Below are positions 1 to 7,107 of a stretch of DNA of 15,945 bases, one piece after another (position 1 is the first letter of the stretch; every line of letters begins with the position of its first letter). The stretch is from CAZQKW01 sp964594075 (GTDB taxonomy: Bacteria > Desulfobacterota > WTBG01 > CAIYCZ01). The stretch covers positions 1 to 15,945 of the forward strand of contig CAZQKW010000067.1 in the NCBI GenBank assembly GCA_964594075.1, given 5' to 3'. A program made the position numbers and the translations under genes. The notes under the pieces were generated by a model, which saw only the letters and a program-made list of their open reading frames with translations, was not told the origin of the DNA and searched no databases.

Positions 1-1
1 T

Positions 2-31
2 GAAAATCAACTGCCCCTCTTTGATTCTTAA
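2..31 (+). CDS. 3' end of an upstream gene, ending in a clamp-binding-like QLPLF tail (partial)
   Basis: Reading from base 2, the frame gives ENQLPLFDS and then a TAA stop at 29-31. QLPLF matches the loose pattern of beta sliding-clamp binding motifs (QL.LF) found at or near the C-terminus of DNA repair and replication proteins such as translesion polymerases and MutS. Only nine residues are visible, so the match could be chance. The other two forward frames stop at 24 and 62. The terminator hairpin at 116-160 would suit an upstream + strand gene. Product not identifiable from the window. Confidence 0.3.
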   Translation, partial: ENQLPLFDS

Positions 32-65
32 ATTTTTTGGGGAAAGTCCTGGAATGATATAACCC

Positions 66-94
66 TTGTTTTATTATGCAATATAACGTATATT
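66..94 (+). promoter_or_regulatory. Candidate sigma70-type promoter upstream of the ppiC gene
   Basis: TTGTTT at 66-71 and TATATT at 89-94 are separated by 17 bp, in a very AT-rich stretch. The predicted start near 101 lies only about 15 nt before the terminator-like hairpin at 116-160. If the promoter is real, ppiC transcripts would have to pass that hairpin. AT-rich DNA gives such matches easily, so confidence is moderate. Confidence 0.4.
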
Positions 95-115
95 ATATAA
101 TAAAGTATTTTACAC

Positions 116-160
116 CATGCCTCCTGGTCGCACACCTTTGAGGCCAGGAGGCGTGTTTTT
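116..160 (+). terminator. Strong rho-independent terminator (possibly an attenuator)
   Basis: The arms 116-129 and 142-155 form about 14 bp with wobble pairs (core GCCTCCTGG / CCAGGAGGC), with a 12-nt loop, followed by a run of six T from 155-160. The simplest reading is the terminator of the upstream + strand gene. Because a promoter-like sequence lies between that gene and the hairpin, it could also act on the ppiC leader. A small 4-nt-loop hairpin (TCCGG/CCGGA, 186-199) follows in the same leader. Confidence 0.8.
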
Positions 161-245
161 TATAAACATTCGTGGTTCAGATGCATCCGGTTTCCCGGAC
201 ACGAGCCTGATTGACAGGAATGCAAAAACCAAAAAAGGAGATAGT

Positions 246-1268
246 ATGATACGTTTTTCAAAAACACAAATCGCCAAAACCTTCTGTTCAGCTCTGGTGC
301 TGTGTGCTGTGTGCCTCGGCGTGGCCTGCGGCGAAGAGAAGGCGCCGGCACCAAACACGGAGGTTACCATGCAAAAACCCTCATCTGCCACTGTTCTGGC
401 AAAAGTCAACGGCGTTCCCATAACGCAGGGCGAGCGCGATCAGACAGCGCAGGATATGCTCTCCCGGAACCGCATGTCTCAGCAGAGTTCCCCGGATTTG
501 ATACCGCAGATAGAAGCGGCTGCGCTGCAGCAACTTATAAATGCCGAGCTGCTCTATCAAAAGGGACAGAAGCTCAAAATAAAGGATCTCGATAAAAAAG
601 TTGACGACCGAGTCGCCCAGATACGGGCACAGTTTCCTTCACCAGCTGATTTTGAAAAAGCGCTGAGCAGCGAGAATTTAACCGAAAAACAATTTACCGC
701 TTCAATCCGAAAAAATATTGTCATCGATAACCTGCTGCAGAAAGAGGTGCTGGAAAAAATTTCTGTTACCGAGGCGGATGCAAAACAATTCTATGATAAA
801 AATCAGGATAAATTTAAGGTGCCGGAGCAGACCAGGGCCAGTCATATTTTGCTGGGCGCTGATCAGAAAGCTTCCGCAGAAGACAAGAAAAAGGCTAAAG
901 AAAAAGCTGAGGCTATTAGAAAACGCATTGTGGCGGGTGAAGATTTTGCCGTGTTAGCCAAGTCTGAGTCAACATGCCCCAGTGCTGCCAAGGGAGGAGA
1001 CCTGGGATATTTCAGCAAGGGGCAGATGGTGCCGGCTTTTGAAGAAGCTGCCTCTTCCCTTAAGCCCGGCCAAATCAGCAACGTAGTAGAAACGCAATTC
1101 GGCTACCATATAATTAAAGTAACAGACCGCAAGCAGGCTGAGACCGTCAAATTTAATGATGTGAAGAAAAAAATTGAGGACTATTTGAAGGGTCAGCAGG
1201 CGCAAAAGCCCATTGCTGAGTATATTGAAAATCTCCGCAAAGAAGCCAAGATAGAAATGTTGCAATAA
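246..1268 (+). CDS. PpiC/SurA-type peptidyl-prolyl cis-trans isomerase, lipoprotein-like
   Basis: A 340-aa exported foldase that would catalyse proline isomerisation and act as chaperone for envelope proteins. The N-terminus has a basic start and hydrophobic segment ending near LGVAC (Cys28), a lipobox-like site though not canonical. Residues about 45-170 are a SurA N-terminal-type helical chaperone region (AKVNGVPIT, then LINAELLYQKGQKL). Residues about 195-293 form a parvulin domain with RASHILLG, GGDLGYFSKGQMVPAFEEA and FGYHIIKV. A charged helical tail follows. The ATG at 246 is chosen because AAGGAG lies five bases upstream (235-240); an in-frame ATG at 117 sits inside the terminator hairpin and would remove the signal peptide from the N-terminus. 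It is monocistronic, ending at the terminator at 1297. Family membership is sure; whether it is SurA, PpiD or PrsA in role is not. Confidence 0.93.
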   Translation: MIRFSKTQIAKTFCSALVLCAVCLGVACGEEKAPAPNTEVTMQKPSSATVLAKVNGVPITQGERDQTAQDMLSRNRMSQQSSPDLIPQIEAAALQQLINAELLYQKGQKLKIKDLDKKVDDRVAQIRAQFPSPADFEKALSSENLTEKQFTASIRKNIVIDNLLQKEVLEKISVTEADAKQFYDKNQDKFKVPEQTRASHILLGADQKASAEDKKKAKEKAEAIRKRIVAGEDFAVLAKSESTCPSAAKGGDLGYFSKGQMVPAFEEAASSLKPGQISNVVETQFGYHIIKVTDRKQAETVKFNDVKKKIEDYLKGQQAQKPIAEYIENLRKEAKIEMLQ

Positions 1269-1296
1269 GTATTATACGCAGTTCTCAATACCATGT

Positions 1297-1331
1297 AAAA
1301 GGCTGCCACAGAGGTTACGGGCAGCTTTTTT
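1297..1331. terminator. Bidirectional terminator between ppiC and the sat operon
   Basis: AAAAGGCTGCC (1297-1307) pairs with GGCAGCTTTTTT (1320-1331) around a 12-nt loop. The A and T runs flank the GC stem, so the structure ends transcripts in both directions: ppiC from the left and the PHP gene (ending at 1359) from the right. Confidence 0.8.
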
Positions 1332-1358
1332 ACTATTATGGGAGATAACGAGAGGGAT

Positions 1359-2201
1359 TTAGTTAAATTTTTTTTGTTTCAACTCCTGCAGAATGCTGTA
1401 AGGAATAGCCAGATTTCCCTTGCCGATGCCGAGCTCTATACCCTTTATCATACTACCGTGAAAATCGCTGCCGCCAGTGGGTATCAGTCCACAAATGCGG
1501 GCGAGCGTTTCATACTGTCTGGTCTGTGCGGCATCATGGTCCGAGTAATACACCTCAATGCCCTGCAGCCCTTGTTTTTTCCACTCCTTTACTTTGGCTT
1601 CAAGCTGTTGACCGTTGCAATTGAGGGTCACCGGATGACCAAGCACAGGTATGCCACCCGCATCTACAATCATGCTGATAGCTTCTTGGGGCGGAAACCT
1701 GAATTTCTCCTCATAGGCAGGAGCTCCTTTTTTTAGGAATTTGTCAAACGCTTCCTGCAGGCTTTTTACGCAGCCTTTCTTCAATAAGACCTGTGCAAAG
1801 TGCGGCCGCCCGACCAGACCACCGCCCGCTTCCTGCACCACCTCGTCAAAACTGATAGAAAAGCCAAGGGACTGCAGTTTACGAACAATTTTTGGGTTTC
1901 GTTCAGCGCGCGCATTCTGTAAAACTGATAGACGCTGTAACAGTGAAGAATCATTAAAATCAATATAGTATCCCAAAATATGCAGTGCGCCGGATGGAAA
2001 CTCGGCGCTTATTTCAACCCCAGGCACCACTTCGAACCCCACGCTTAATCCGGCGGCAACCGCCTCAGCAAGCCCTTCCACGGTATCATGATCGGTAACG
2101 GCAATTGCCTCAAGCCCACGATTTTTTGCATACTGCACCACGGCGGTAGGCGACAGCGTGCCATCAGAGGCAGTGGTATGAACATGCAGATCAATCGCCA
2201 T
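1359..2201 (-). CDS. PHP-domain phosphoesterase, YciV/RNase AM family (3',5'-nucleoside bisphosphate phosphatase type)
   Basis: A 280-aa cytosolic metal-dependent phosphoesterase. PHP metal ligands are all visible: D-L-H6-V-H8, Asp13, the TDHD block (37-39), Glu63, His74, GRPH (His134), LGHP (His189) and GGSDFHG (Asp246, His248). Characterised members of this family remove the 3'-phosphate of 3',5'-bisphosphonucleotides such as pAp and trim short RNA 5' ends; the sequence agrees with that class along its whole length. It is the last gene of the sat operon: the ATG at 2201 directly follows the TAA of the 94-aa gene, with only GGGG as a weak ribosome site, so translation is probably coupled. 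Being next to sat suggests pAp clean-up, which is inference. Confidence 0.9.
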   Translation of the reverse strand: MAIDLHVHTTASDGTLSPTAVVQYAKNRGLEAIAVTDHDTVEGLAEAVAAGLSVGFEVVPGVEISAEFPSGALHILGYYIDFNDSSLLQRLSVLQNARAERNPKIVRKLQSLGFSISFDEVVQEAGGGLVGRPHFAQVLLKKGCVKSLQEAFDKFLKKGAPAYEEKFRFPPQEAISMIVDAGGIPVLGHPVTLNCNGQQLEAKVKEWKKQGLQGIEVYYSDHDAAQTRQYETLARICGLIPTGGSDFHGSMIKGIELGIGKGNLAIPYSILQELKQKKFN

Positions 2202-2486
2202 TTACAGATACCCCAAATCTTCAAGTCTTTTTTTGATTTTCTCCGCCTCTTCTTCAGTATAAACCTCTTCTTCAGAAGAGCTTTCCCCGCTCAATACGTG
2301 CGCTTCTACCGCTGCAAGCAGCTCAGCTGCTCGTTGTCCTGCAGTGCGATCAGCTGCGGTGTCTTCTTCCGCCAGTATCCAGACATCGCTCATACCTCGT
2401 TTTTGGAACTCCTGGCGAAGGATTTCTGCAACGCGCTTATCAGCTTCGTTCTGGCTGAGCAGAATAATAATTTTTTTTGATGGCAT
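2202..2486 (-). CDS. Small acidic protein with an LGYL tail, function unknown
   Basis: A 94-aa protein. The first half looks like a beta-alpha-beta unit (KIIILLSQ, a helix through RQEFQKRG, then VWILAEED). The second half is a helix rich in Ala and Glu, an acidic Ser/Glu stretch, and a terminal helix EEEAEKIKKRLEDLGYL. That tail strongly resembles the C-terminal tail of many alkaline-phosphatase-superfamily phosphohydrolases, yet here it is a separate gene just after such an enzyme, which itself ends earlier. A strong ribosome site (GAGGGAGG, six bases before the ATG at 2486) and abutment with the PHP gene support it being real. It may be a subunit or docking partner of the phosphodiesterase; that is a guess from context. 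Confidence 0.8.
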   Translation of the reverse strand: MPSKKIIILLSQNEADKRVAEILRQEFQKRGMSDVWILAEEDTAADRTAGQRAAELLAAVEAHVLSGESSSEEEVYTEEEAEKIKKRLEDLGYL

Positions 2487-2532
2487 ACTGGTCCTCCCTC
2501 ACATCGCTACATAAATGTGCTACGCGTTTTCA

Positions 2533-3921
2533 CTAAATGACTGTGCCCTCCATATCCGGCGGCACCGGAATCCCTAAAATACTGAGAACTGTAGGCGCAA
2601 CGTCAAACAATGATAATCCATCGCGAAACGTTTGCTGCCGGTCAACCGTCCTCGCAGGATCGCACAGAATAAAAATCCCCTGCTCCGCATGATTGGCATC
2701 ATCGGGTCCCGTGTCGTTTTCAAAGGTGTGGATGGTATTTAATCCAATACTTCCCACGGAACGCCAGGCAAGGTTGCCGAAATATACGATAAGATCAGGG
2801 GGCACGCCCTTGACCACCGGATACACGTCCTGCGGCCGCATTACCCTGGTGCCAATTGCATTTCCCTGTTCATCGCCGAGAGCTTCCAATTTTTCCTTAA
2901 GCTCTGTTCTGACCTTTTCATAGTCCTTTTGGGGAATTGTGCCCAGCGGCTCCCGCCCTTCCACATTAAGAAACAGCCGTGAGTAATACCCGCCTTCTCC
3001 CCAGGCTCTGGTCTGATTCCAGTCAATAATGGCTTTATGCAGCGGCACAATCCCGGTAGGCTTTTCGGTGATATGCAGATAGCCCTCCCGGATGAGCCAT
3101 TCATTGATACAGATTCCGCCGCGCATGGGCTGAGCACCATGGTCAGAGACGACGAAGACGGCAGTTGCGGGATCAATGCACGAAAGCACCTCCCCAATTT
3201 TGCCGTCGATAAATCGGTAATAATCCCGTATGGCATTTTCATAGGGAGTGCCAGGTTCATATTTGGGGTGGCTGGTATCCATGAATTTCCAGAAACCATG
3301 ATGGATGCGGTCAATGCCCATTTCAACCAGCATCGCAAAATCCCAGGGCTGATGCGCAAGGAAAGAGCGAAACAGCTTAAAGCGCTTTTCAGTCATTTCA
3401 TAAATCTGGTTTAACAGCCGGCCTTTATCATTGGTTCGAAAATGATCTACATCGAGAATATAATCCCCCACTTCAGCTGCGATCTGGTGTTTGAGTTCCG
3501 GCGGATAGGTATATTGACTTGACGTGTCAGGAGTCAAAAAACAGCTTACCATAACACCATTAACCGGTTTGGGTGGATAGGTCTGAGGGATGCCCAGCAG
3601 GATCACCTTCTTGCCATAGCGTGCCAGGACATCCCAGACCGCGGGTTCTTTTATTACCCGCGAAGTGGCAAAGCTCAGCCGGTCATAGGAATAATCAGAC
3701 CGATTGCGAAACCCATAGCATCCCAGTTTCCCGGGATTTTTGCTGGTCATCATGCATGTCCACGCAGGAATAGTAATGGGCGGGATGCAGGATTGCAAAG
3801 GCCCGGATATTCCGCGCTCCCTGAGCGCGGCAAGATTTGGCAACACTGTTGCCCACTGATCAAACACCAACTGCGGGGTTGCGCAGTCCAAGCCGAATAC
3901 GATTACTTTTTTTTCCGCCAT
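2533..3921 (-). CDS. Alkaline-phosphatase-superfamily phosphodiesterase/nucleotide pyrophosphatase (COG3379-like)
   Basis: A 462-aa enzyme of the type I phosphodiesterase family, which hydrolyses phosphoesters or phosphodiesters with two metal ions. Counting from the ATG at 3921, the metal and catalytic set is complete: Asp12 in VFGLDCATP, the nucleophile Thr55 in PAWT, D..HH in GIDRIHHGFW, SDHG, and the late His in NHAEQGIF. The usual glycine after GLD is a cysteine here. An in-frame TTG at 3954 would add 11 residues; it has AGG about ten bases upstream and lies 6 nt after sat, while the ATG has no clear ribosome site but fits the family N-terminus better. The protein stops at PPDMEGTVI and lacks the LGYL tail seen in relatives, which the next gene carries. 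No signal peptide, so cytosolic. The substrate cannot be read from sequence; APS, PAPS or another nucleotide is suggested only by the neighbours. Confidence 0.87.
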   Translation of the reverse strand: MAEKKVIVFGLDCATPQLVFDQWATVLPNLAALRERGISGPLQSCIPPITIPAWTCMMTSKNPGKLGCYGFRNRSDYSYDRLSFATSRVIKEPAVWDVLARYGKKVILLGIPQTYPPKPVNGVMVSCFLTPDTSSQYTYPPELKHQIAAEVGDYILDVDHFRTNDKGRLLNQIYEMTEKRFKLFRSFLAHQPWDFAMLVEMGIDRIHHGFWKFMDTSHPKYEPGTPYENAIRDYYRFIDGKIGEVLSCIDPATAVFVVSDHGAQPMRGGICINEWLIREGYLHITEKPTGIVPLHKAIIDWNQTRAWGEGGYYSRLFLNVEGREPLGTIPQKDYEKVRTELKEKLEALGDEQGNAIGTRVMRPQDVYPVVKGVPPDLIVYFGNLAWRSVGSIGLNTIHTFENDTGPDDANHAEQGIFILCDPARTVDRQQTFRDGLSLFDVAPTVLSILGIPVPPDMEGTVI

Positions 3922-3960
3922 TTGATAGGTAATGGGTGATGGTGATACGCTCAATATGCG

Positions 3961-5118
3961 TTAACCTGTTTCCTTCATATAATTAATCAAAATTGCAGCA
4001 ACTTCAGGCCGGGTGAATTCCATAGGTGGCACTTTTCCCTGTTTAAGCATTTCCCGCACCTTGGTGCCGCTTAAAAAAATGTGATGGCTGGCATCATGGG
4101 GACAGGTTTTGCTTGATGCCATACCCTCGCAGGTTTTGCAGTAGAAGGTATGGTCAAAAAACAGCGGCGTGATGCCTATCTCTTCCGGGGGAAATTCATC
4201 AAAAATATAATGGGCATCATAGGTGCCATAGTAATTGCCAACGCCAGCATGGTCGCGGCCAACGATAAAATGCGTGCAGCCGTAGTTTTTACGGGCTAAA
4301 GCATGAAAAATTGCCTCGCGCGGCCCCGCATAGCGCATGGCTGCGGGAAAAATAGAGAGCATGCACCGCGTAGGAGGATAATATTTTTCAAGCAATGTTT
4401 CATAGCAGGCCATGCGCACCTCGCCCGGTATGTCATCGTGTTTGGTATCGCCCATGAGCGGGTGCACCAGCAGGGCGTCAACGATTTCCAGAGCACACTT
4501 TTGGATATATTCATGGGCGCGGTGTATAGGGTTGCGGGTTTGAAAGGCAACAATCCGTTTCCAGCCTCTCTGTTTAAATCGTGCGCGCGTCTCCTGCGGG
4601 TCCAAGCGATACGGTGCAAAATTATCATGCGCTGGGCGGTTGATAAGGCTGATTGTCCCTCCTAAATACACTTCGCCGACAGACTTCAGATATTGAACAC
4701 CCGGGTGTAAATCGTCGGTGGTGCGCAACACCTGCTGTGCTTCATGTTCTTTATCAACGGGGTATTTATCATCCACATGAAGAATTCCTAATAAATCGTT
4801 GTTATCATTGGTCAGCGCCACATCGCTGCCTTCTTTAATCCGTTCTGCATCGGCGCGGGTGATGCTGAGGGTAATGGGAATTGTCCAGGGCAAGCCATTT
4901 TTTAAGCGCATAAAGTCAACTACTGATGTATAGTCCTGTCGGGTCATAAATCCCTCAAGGGGACTTAAGGCGCCGGTAGCAATCATTTCCAGGTCAGATA
5001 CTTCTCGGGAATTTAGTCGTATAGGTTCAAGGCTTGCTGCTTTTTCCTGAAGCTGTTTTTGCGTCTCGCCGCTCACAATGCGGTTTATGAGTGTTCCGCC
5101 ATGCGGTTCTATGGGCAT
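3961..5118 (-). CDS. sat: Sulfate adenylyltransferase (ATP sulfurylase), zinc-binding type
   Basis: A 385-aa enzyme making adenosine 5'-phosphosulfate and pyrophosphate from ATP and sulfate. It has the N-terminal PUA-like domain (TGALSPLEGFMTRQDY, 48-63), the nucleotide-binding motifs QTRNPIHRAHEY (193-204) and GRDHAGVGNYYG (287-298), and SGTKVREML near the end. Cys327, Cys330, Cys339 and His341 form the zinc site known from archaeal, thermophile and dissimilatory-type enzymes. No APS kinase domain is fused. Start ATG 5118 has GAGGAGG five to six bases upstream. It is the first gene of a four-gene operon with its own promoter and long leader. In sulfate reducers it activates sulfate; in sulfur oxidisers it runs in reverse. 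No aprAB, qmo or cysC is in the window, so direction and purpose cannot be decided. Confidence 0.96.
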   Translation of the reverse strand: MPIEPHGGTLINRIVSGETQKQLQEKAASLEPIRLNSREVSDLEMIATGALSPLEGFMTRQDYTSVVDFMRLKNGLPWTIPITLSITRADAERIKEGSDVALTNDNNDLLGILHVDDKYPVDKEHEAQQVLRTTDDLHPGVQYLKSVGEVYLGGTISLINRPAHDNFAPYRLDPQETRARFKQRGWKRIVAFQTRNPIHRAHEYIQKCALEIVDALLVHPLMGDTKHDDIPGEVRMACYETLLEKYYPPTRCMLSIFPAAMRYAGPREAIFHALARKNYGCTHFIVGRDHAGVGNYYGTYDAHYIFDEFPPEEIGITPLFFDHTFYCKTCEGMASSKTCPHDASHHIFLSGTKVREMLKQGKVPPMEFTRPEVAAILINYMKETG

Positions 5119-5240
5119 GTTTCCTCCTCGGTAATATGACTGTTTTCTTAGCCGGGTTAAACCTCACTAAACGGCAGGTAAAGAAAGCTGGGGTTGTGTG
5201 GTATTTTTAACGTGCTAGTTACGCGTTTACGTTTACCTGT
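5119..5240 (-). other. Long 5' leader of the sat operon
   Basis: About 120 nt separate the predicted transcription start (near 5240) from the sat ATG. The leader has A-rich stretches, the repeated unit GTAAACGTAAAC and an imperfect hairpin AACGCG/CACGTT near 5209-5227. No recognised SAM or other sulfur riboswitch core was identified by eye. It could carry regulation, but that is not shown. Confidence 0.35.
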
Positions 5241-5246
5241 TTTTTT

Positions 5247-5275
5247 ATTGTATCCTAAATATTTGATAAGGACAA
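5247..5275 (-). promoter_or_regulatory. Sigma70-type promoter of the sat operon
   Basis: On the - strand TTGTCC (5275-5270) and TACAAT (5252-5247) are exactly 17 bp apart, in the only large gap upstream of the four co-directional genes. Predicted start is near 5240. Confidence 0.65.
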
Positions 5276-5304
5276 GGAATTCTTCGCTGCACTTAGAATC
5301 AGGC

Positions 5305-5341
5305 AAAAAATGTCCCGTGTTTCGTCAACGAATAACGTGGG
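5305..5341 (-). terminator. Probable terminator of the radical SAM gene
   Basis: Just after the TGA at 5349, the - strand has a hairpin with CCC/GGG, GTT/AAC and TCG/CGA segments broken by small internal loops (5314-5341), and then six T (5310-5305). The stem is imperfect, so it is a moderate call. It would separate the radical SAM transcript from the sat promoter immediately beyond. Confidence 0.4.
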
Positions 5342-5348
5342 CTTTACT

Positions 5349-7052
5349 TCACCACAACAGGTCCTTCACAATATTAAAAAATCTGAACGGTCTTTTCCCT
5401 GCCGGCCATTTGATTTCATCACGGTGGCACAGGGTTGATTCATTGACCAGGTCAATATCCTGCTTCAGGGCAAGCAGCGCTTCTCGCTGCCGGGCTGCGG
5501 GAACGGTCTGCATTATTTCATCAATTCTGGCAAGAACTTCTTGCGCCTTTTTAATCCGGTGTTCCACCTCCCGGTAGATGGTTTCTGAAACCAGCCCGTA
5601 TTTCTTTTTTAACCGGTTAAGACGCAGTGCCGCCTCATAAGTACTTGCGGCAATTTCATCCCGCGTCATCCATTTTGTCTCATAGCTCAGAGTGTGTTTC
5701 CAGCTTGGGGCAAGGAGGGCTTTGCGGTGTTCTTCCAGCGTCCGGCAAAAAATACGGTATCCCACTTTCTCGGATTCTTCATAGGCGATGCTTCCCGGAT
5801 CAATAAATGGTGCCAGCGGGGAAATAAATGGATTCAGGCGACGGTCATATTTTTGCATAAGATATTCGCAATAATCTATGGTTTCCATGACCGACTGGTA
5901 GGTTTGCCGGGGTAGGCCGATCATAAAAAAGACGTCAAACTTTTCACAGCCATGCTCAAGTGCTGCACTGATAGACACCTCCAGCGCCTGGTTGGTATAA
6001 AATTTTCCGGATGCTTTGCGAATCGTTTCATCGTGAGACTCGGGTGATATTTCAAAATTGAAGTGGCGGACAGCTGAGGAGATTTTTTTAAAGTAAAGAT
6101 CCGGCGCCGGTTCAAATAATTCGAGAACCAGCCTGTTCTCAAAATTCAATAAACGCAATCCCTGTAAAATGGTCTCCGCATAAGAATCTCCCGGTTGTCT
6201 GAGGTCGCCGACCACAAAAATCGGGGCCCGTGTATAACGGCAGATTTTTCTGATATCTTCCACAATAAGCTCGGGGCTGCGAAAGGCGACGGCGTCTCGG
6301 TTGCAGAATTTTTTCAGCGCATACTGTGAACCGCCGCAGATAACACAATTCTGAGTGCACCCGCGGCAGGTCATCACCGCCGTGATAGGATATTCCCACC
6401 AGTCATAAATAGGGGTAAATCCCCTCACCCCAAATTTAATTGAATTTTTAAATAACGAGAGATAGTTGTTAGAGCAATAATTCAGATCAGCGGGCGGATT
6501 AAGGCTCGGATTGCAGTGTATCAGGCCTTTTTCTTTGTAAGTAATCCCGGCAATGTCCTGCAAGGGTTTTTGTTCTTTTAATGTCCCAAGAAGCTGCAAC
6601 AGGGTGTTTTCGGTGGAATCACCGCGCACCACCACATCAACCTGCGGGTAGGATATGAGCTCCCTGTGAAAATAAGTTGCTGAATAGCCGCCAAAAATAA
6701 CCGGTGTCTGAGGATGATATTTTTTACACAGTGCGGCAACTTCAAGGCTGCCCTGGGCGTGCGGAAGCCAATGGAGGTCAATACCAAAGGCAACCGGTGA
6801 AAGTTTTTTAATGAGCTTTTCTGGATCAAACAATGGATCGTCAAGCATTTGAAAGGCAAGATTGATAATTCTGACCCTGAAGCCATGTTTTTCCAGATAT
6901 TCTAGAATGGCGGAATACCCGACCGGATACATTTCAAACACCGCAGAGGAGGGGATGACATCGCTGATGGGGCCGAACATGACAGGCTCTGTGCGAAAGT
7001 CATAAACGCTGGGAGCATGCAGTAGAATAAGATCGGGCGCAAAAATTTTCAT
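5349..7052 (-). CDS. B12-binding / radical SAM protein, Ta0216-type family
   Basis: A 567-aa iron-sulfur enzyme. Residues about 38-160 are a cobalamin-binding-like Rossmann domain (FGIDLHWLPHAQG, then VIFGGYSATYFHRELI and VDVVVRGDSTE). The radical SAM core starts with Cys232, Cys236 and Cys239 in CTQNCVICGG (CX3CX2C), preceded by an extra Cys229; FEISPESHDETIRKASGK and FFMIGLPRQT are typical later core motifs. A C-terminal helical extension of about 130 residues follows (RLNRLKKKYGLV onward). The layout matches the family often annotated as Ta0216-like, whose reaction is unknown; methylation or another B12-assisted step is possible. The ATG at 7052 has no evident ribosome site and lies 9 bases from a small inverted repeat. 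It stands alone, divergent from the BamC-like gene. Confidence 0.88.
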   Translation of the reverse strand: MKIFAPDLILLHAPSVYDFRTEPVMFGPISDVIPSSAVFEMYPVGYSAILEYLEKHGFRVRIINLAFQMLDDPLFDPEKLIKKLSPVAFGIDLHWLPHAQGSLEVAALCKKYHPQTPVIFGGYSATYFHRELISYPQVDVVVRGDSTENTLLQLLGTLKEQKPLQDIAGITYKEKGLIHCNPSLNPPADLNYCSNNYLSLFKNSIKFGVRGFTPIYDWWEYPITAVMTCRGCTQNCVICGGSQYALKKFCNRDAVAFRSPELIVEDIRKICRYTRAPIFVVGDLRQPGDSYAETILQGLRLLNFENRLVLELFEPAPDLYFKKISSAVRHFNFEISPESHDETIRKASGKFYTNQALEVSISAALEHGCEKFDVFFMIGLPRQTYQSVMETIDYCEYLMQKYDRRLNPFISPLAPFIDPGSIAYEESEKVGYRIFCRTLEEHRKALLAPSWKHTLSYETKWMTRDEIAASTYEAALRLNRLKKKYGLVSETIYREVEHRIKKAQEVLARIDEIMQTVPAARQREALLALKQDIDLVNESTLCHRDEIKWPAGKRPFRFFNIVKDLLW

Positions 7053-7061
7053 AGTGCAGTC

Positions 7062-7078
7062 AGTATTCTAAAAATACT
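7062..7078. repeat. Small inverted repeat before the radical SAM start
   Basis: AGTATT (7062-7067) and AATACT (7073-7078) are a perfect 6-bp inverted repeat with a 5-nt spacer, 10 to 26 bases upstream of the ATG at 7052, just where a ribosome site would be expected. It could be an operator or an RNA hairpin; short AT-rich repeats also occur by chance. Confidence 0.35.
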
Positions 7079-7107
7079 TGAATAAAACGGCGCATCCATT
7101 CTATATA
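7078..7107 (+). promoter_or_regulatory. Candidate promoter of the BamC-like lipoprotein and bioD
   Basis: TTGAAT (7078-7083) and TATATA (7102-7107) are 18 bp apart in the divergent intergenic region. The leader to the ATG at 7221 would be about 105 nt and contains a 7-bp hairpin, CCTCTTC (7160-7166) with GAAGAGG (7182-7188). Alternative -10 registers exist in the TATATATAT run. Confidence 0.4.

Noticed and set aside
1..50. CCCC/GGGG pairing around 14-42 as a terminator
   Set aside because: Only four GC pairs with a loop of over 20 nt; the clear terminator is at 116-160.
117..245. In-frame ATG at 117 as start of the PpiC protein
   Set aside because: It lies inside the terminator hairpin, has no ribosome site, and would put 43 extra residues before a normal signal peptide; ATG 246 has AAGGAG in place.
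2841..3359. Alternative - strand frame inside the phosphodiesterase gene (172 codons)
   Set aside because: The overlapping frame holds all catalytic motifs of the phosphodiesterase, so this one is a shadow.
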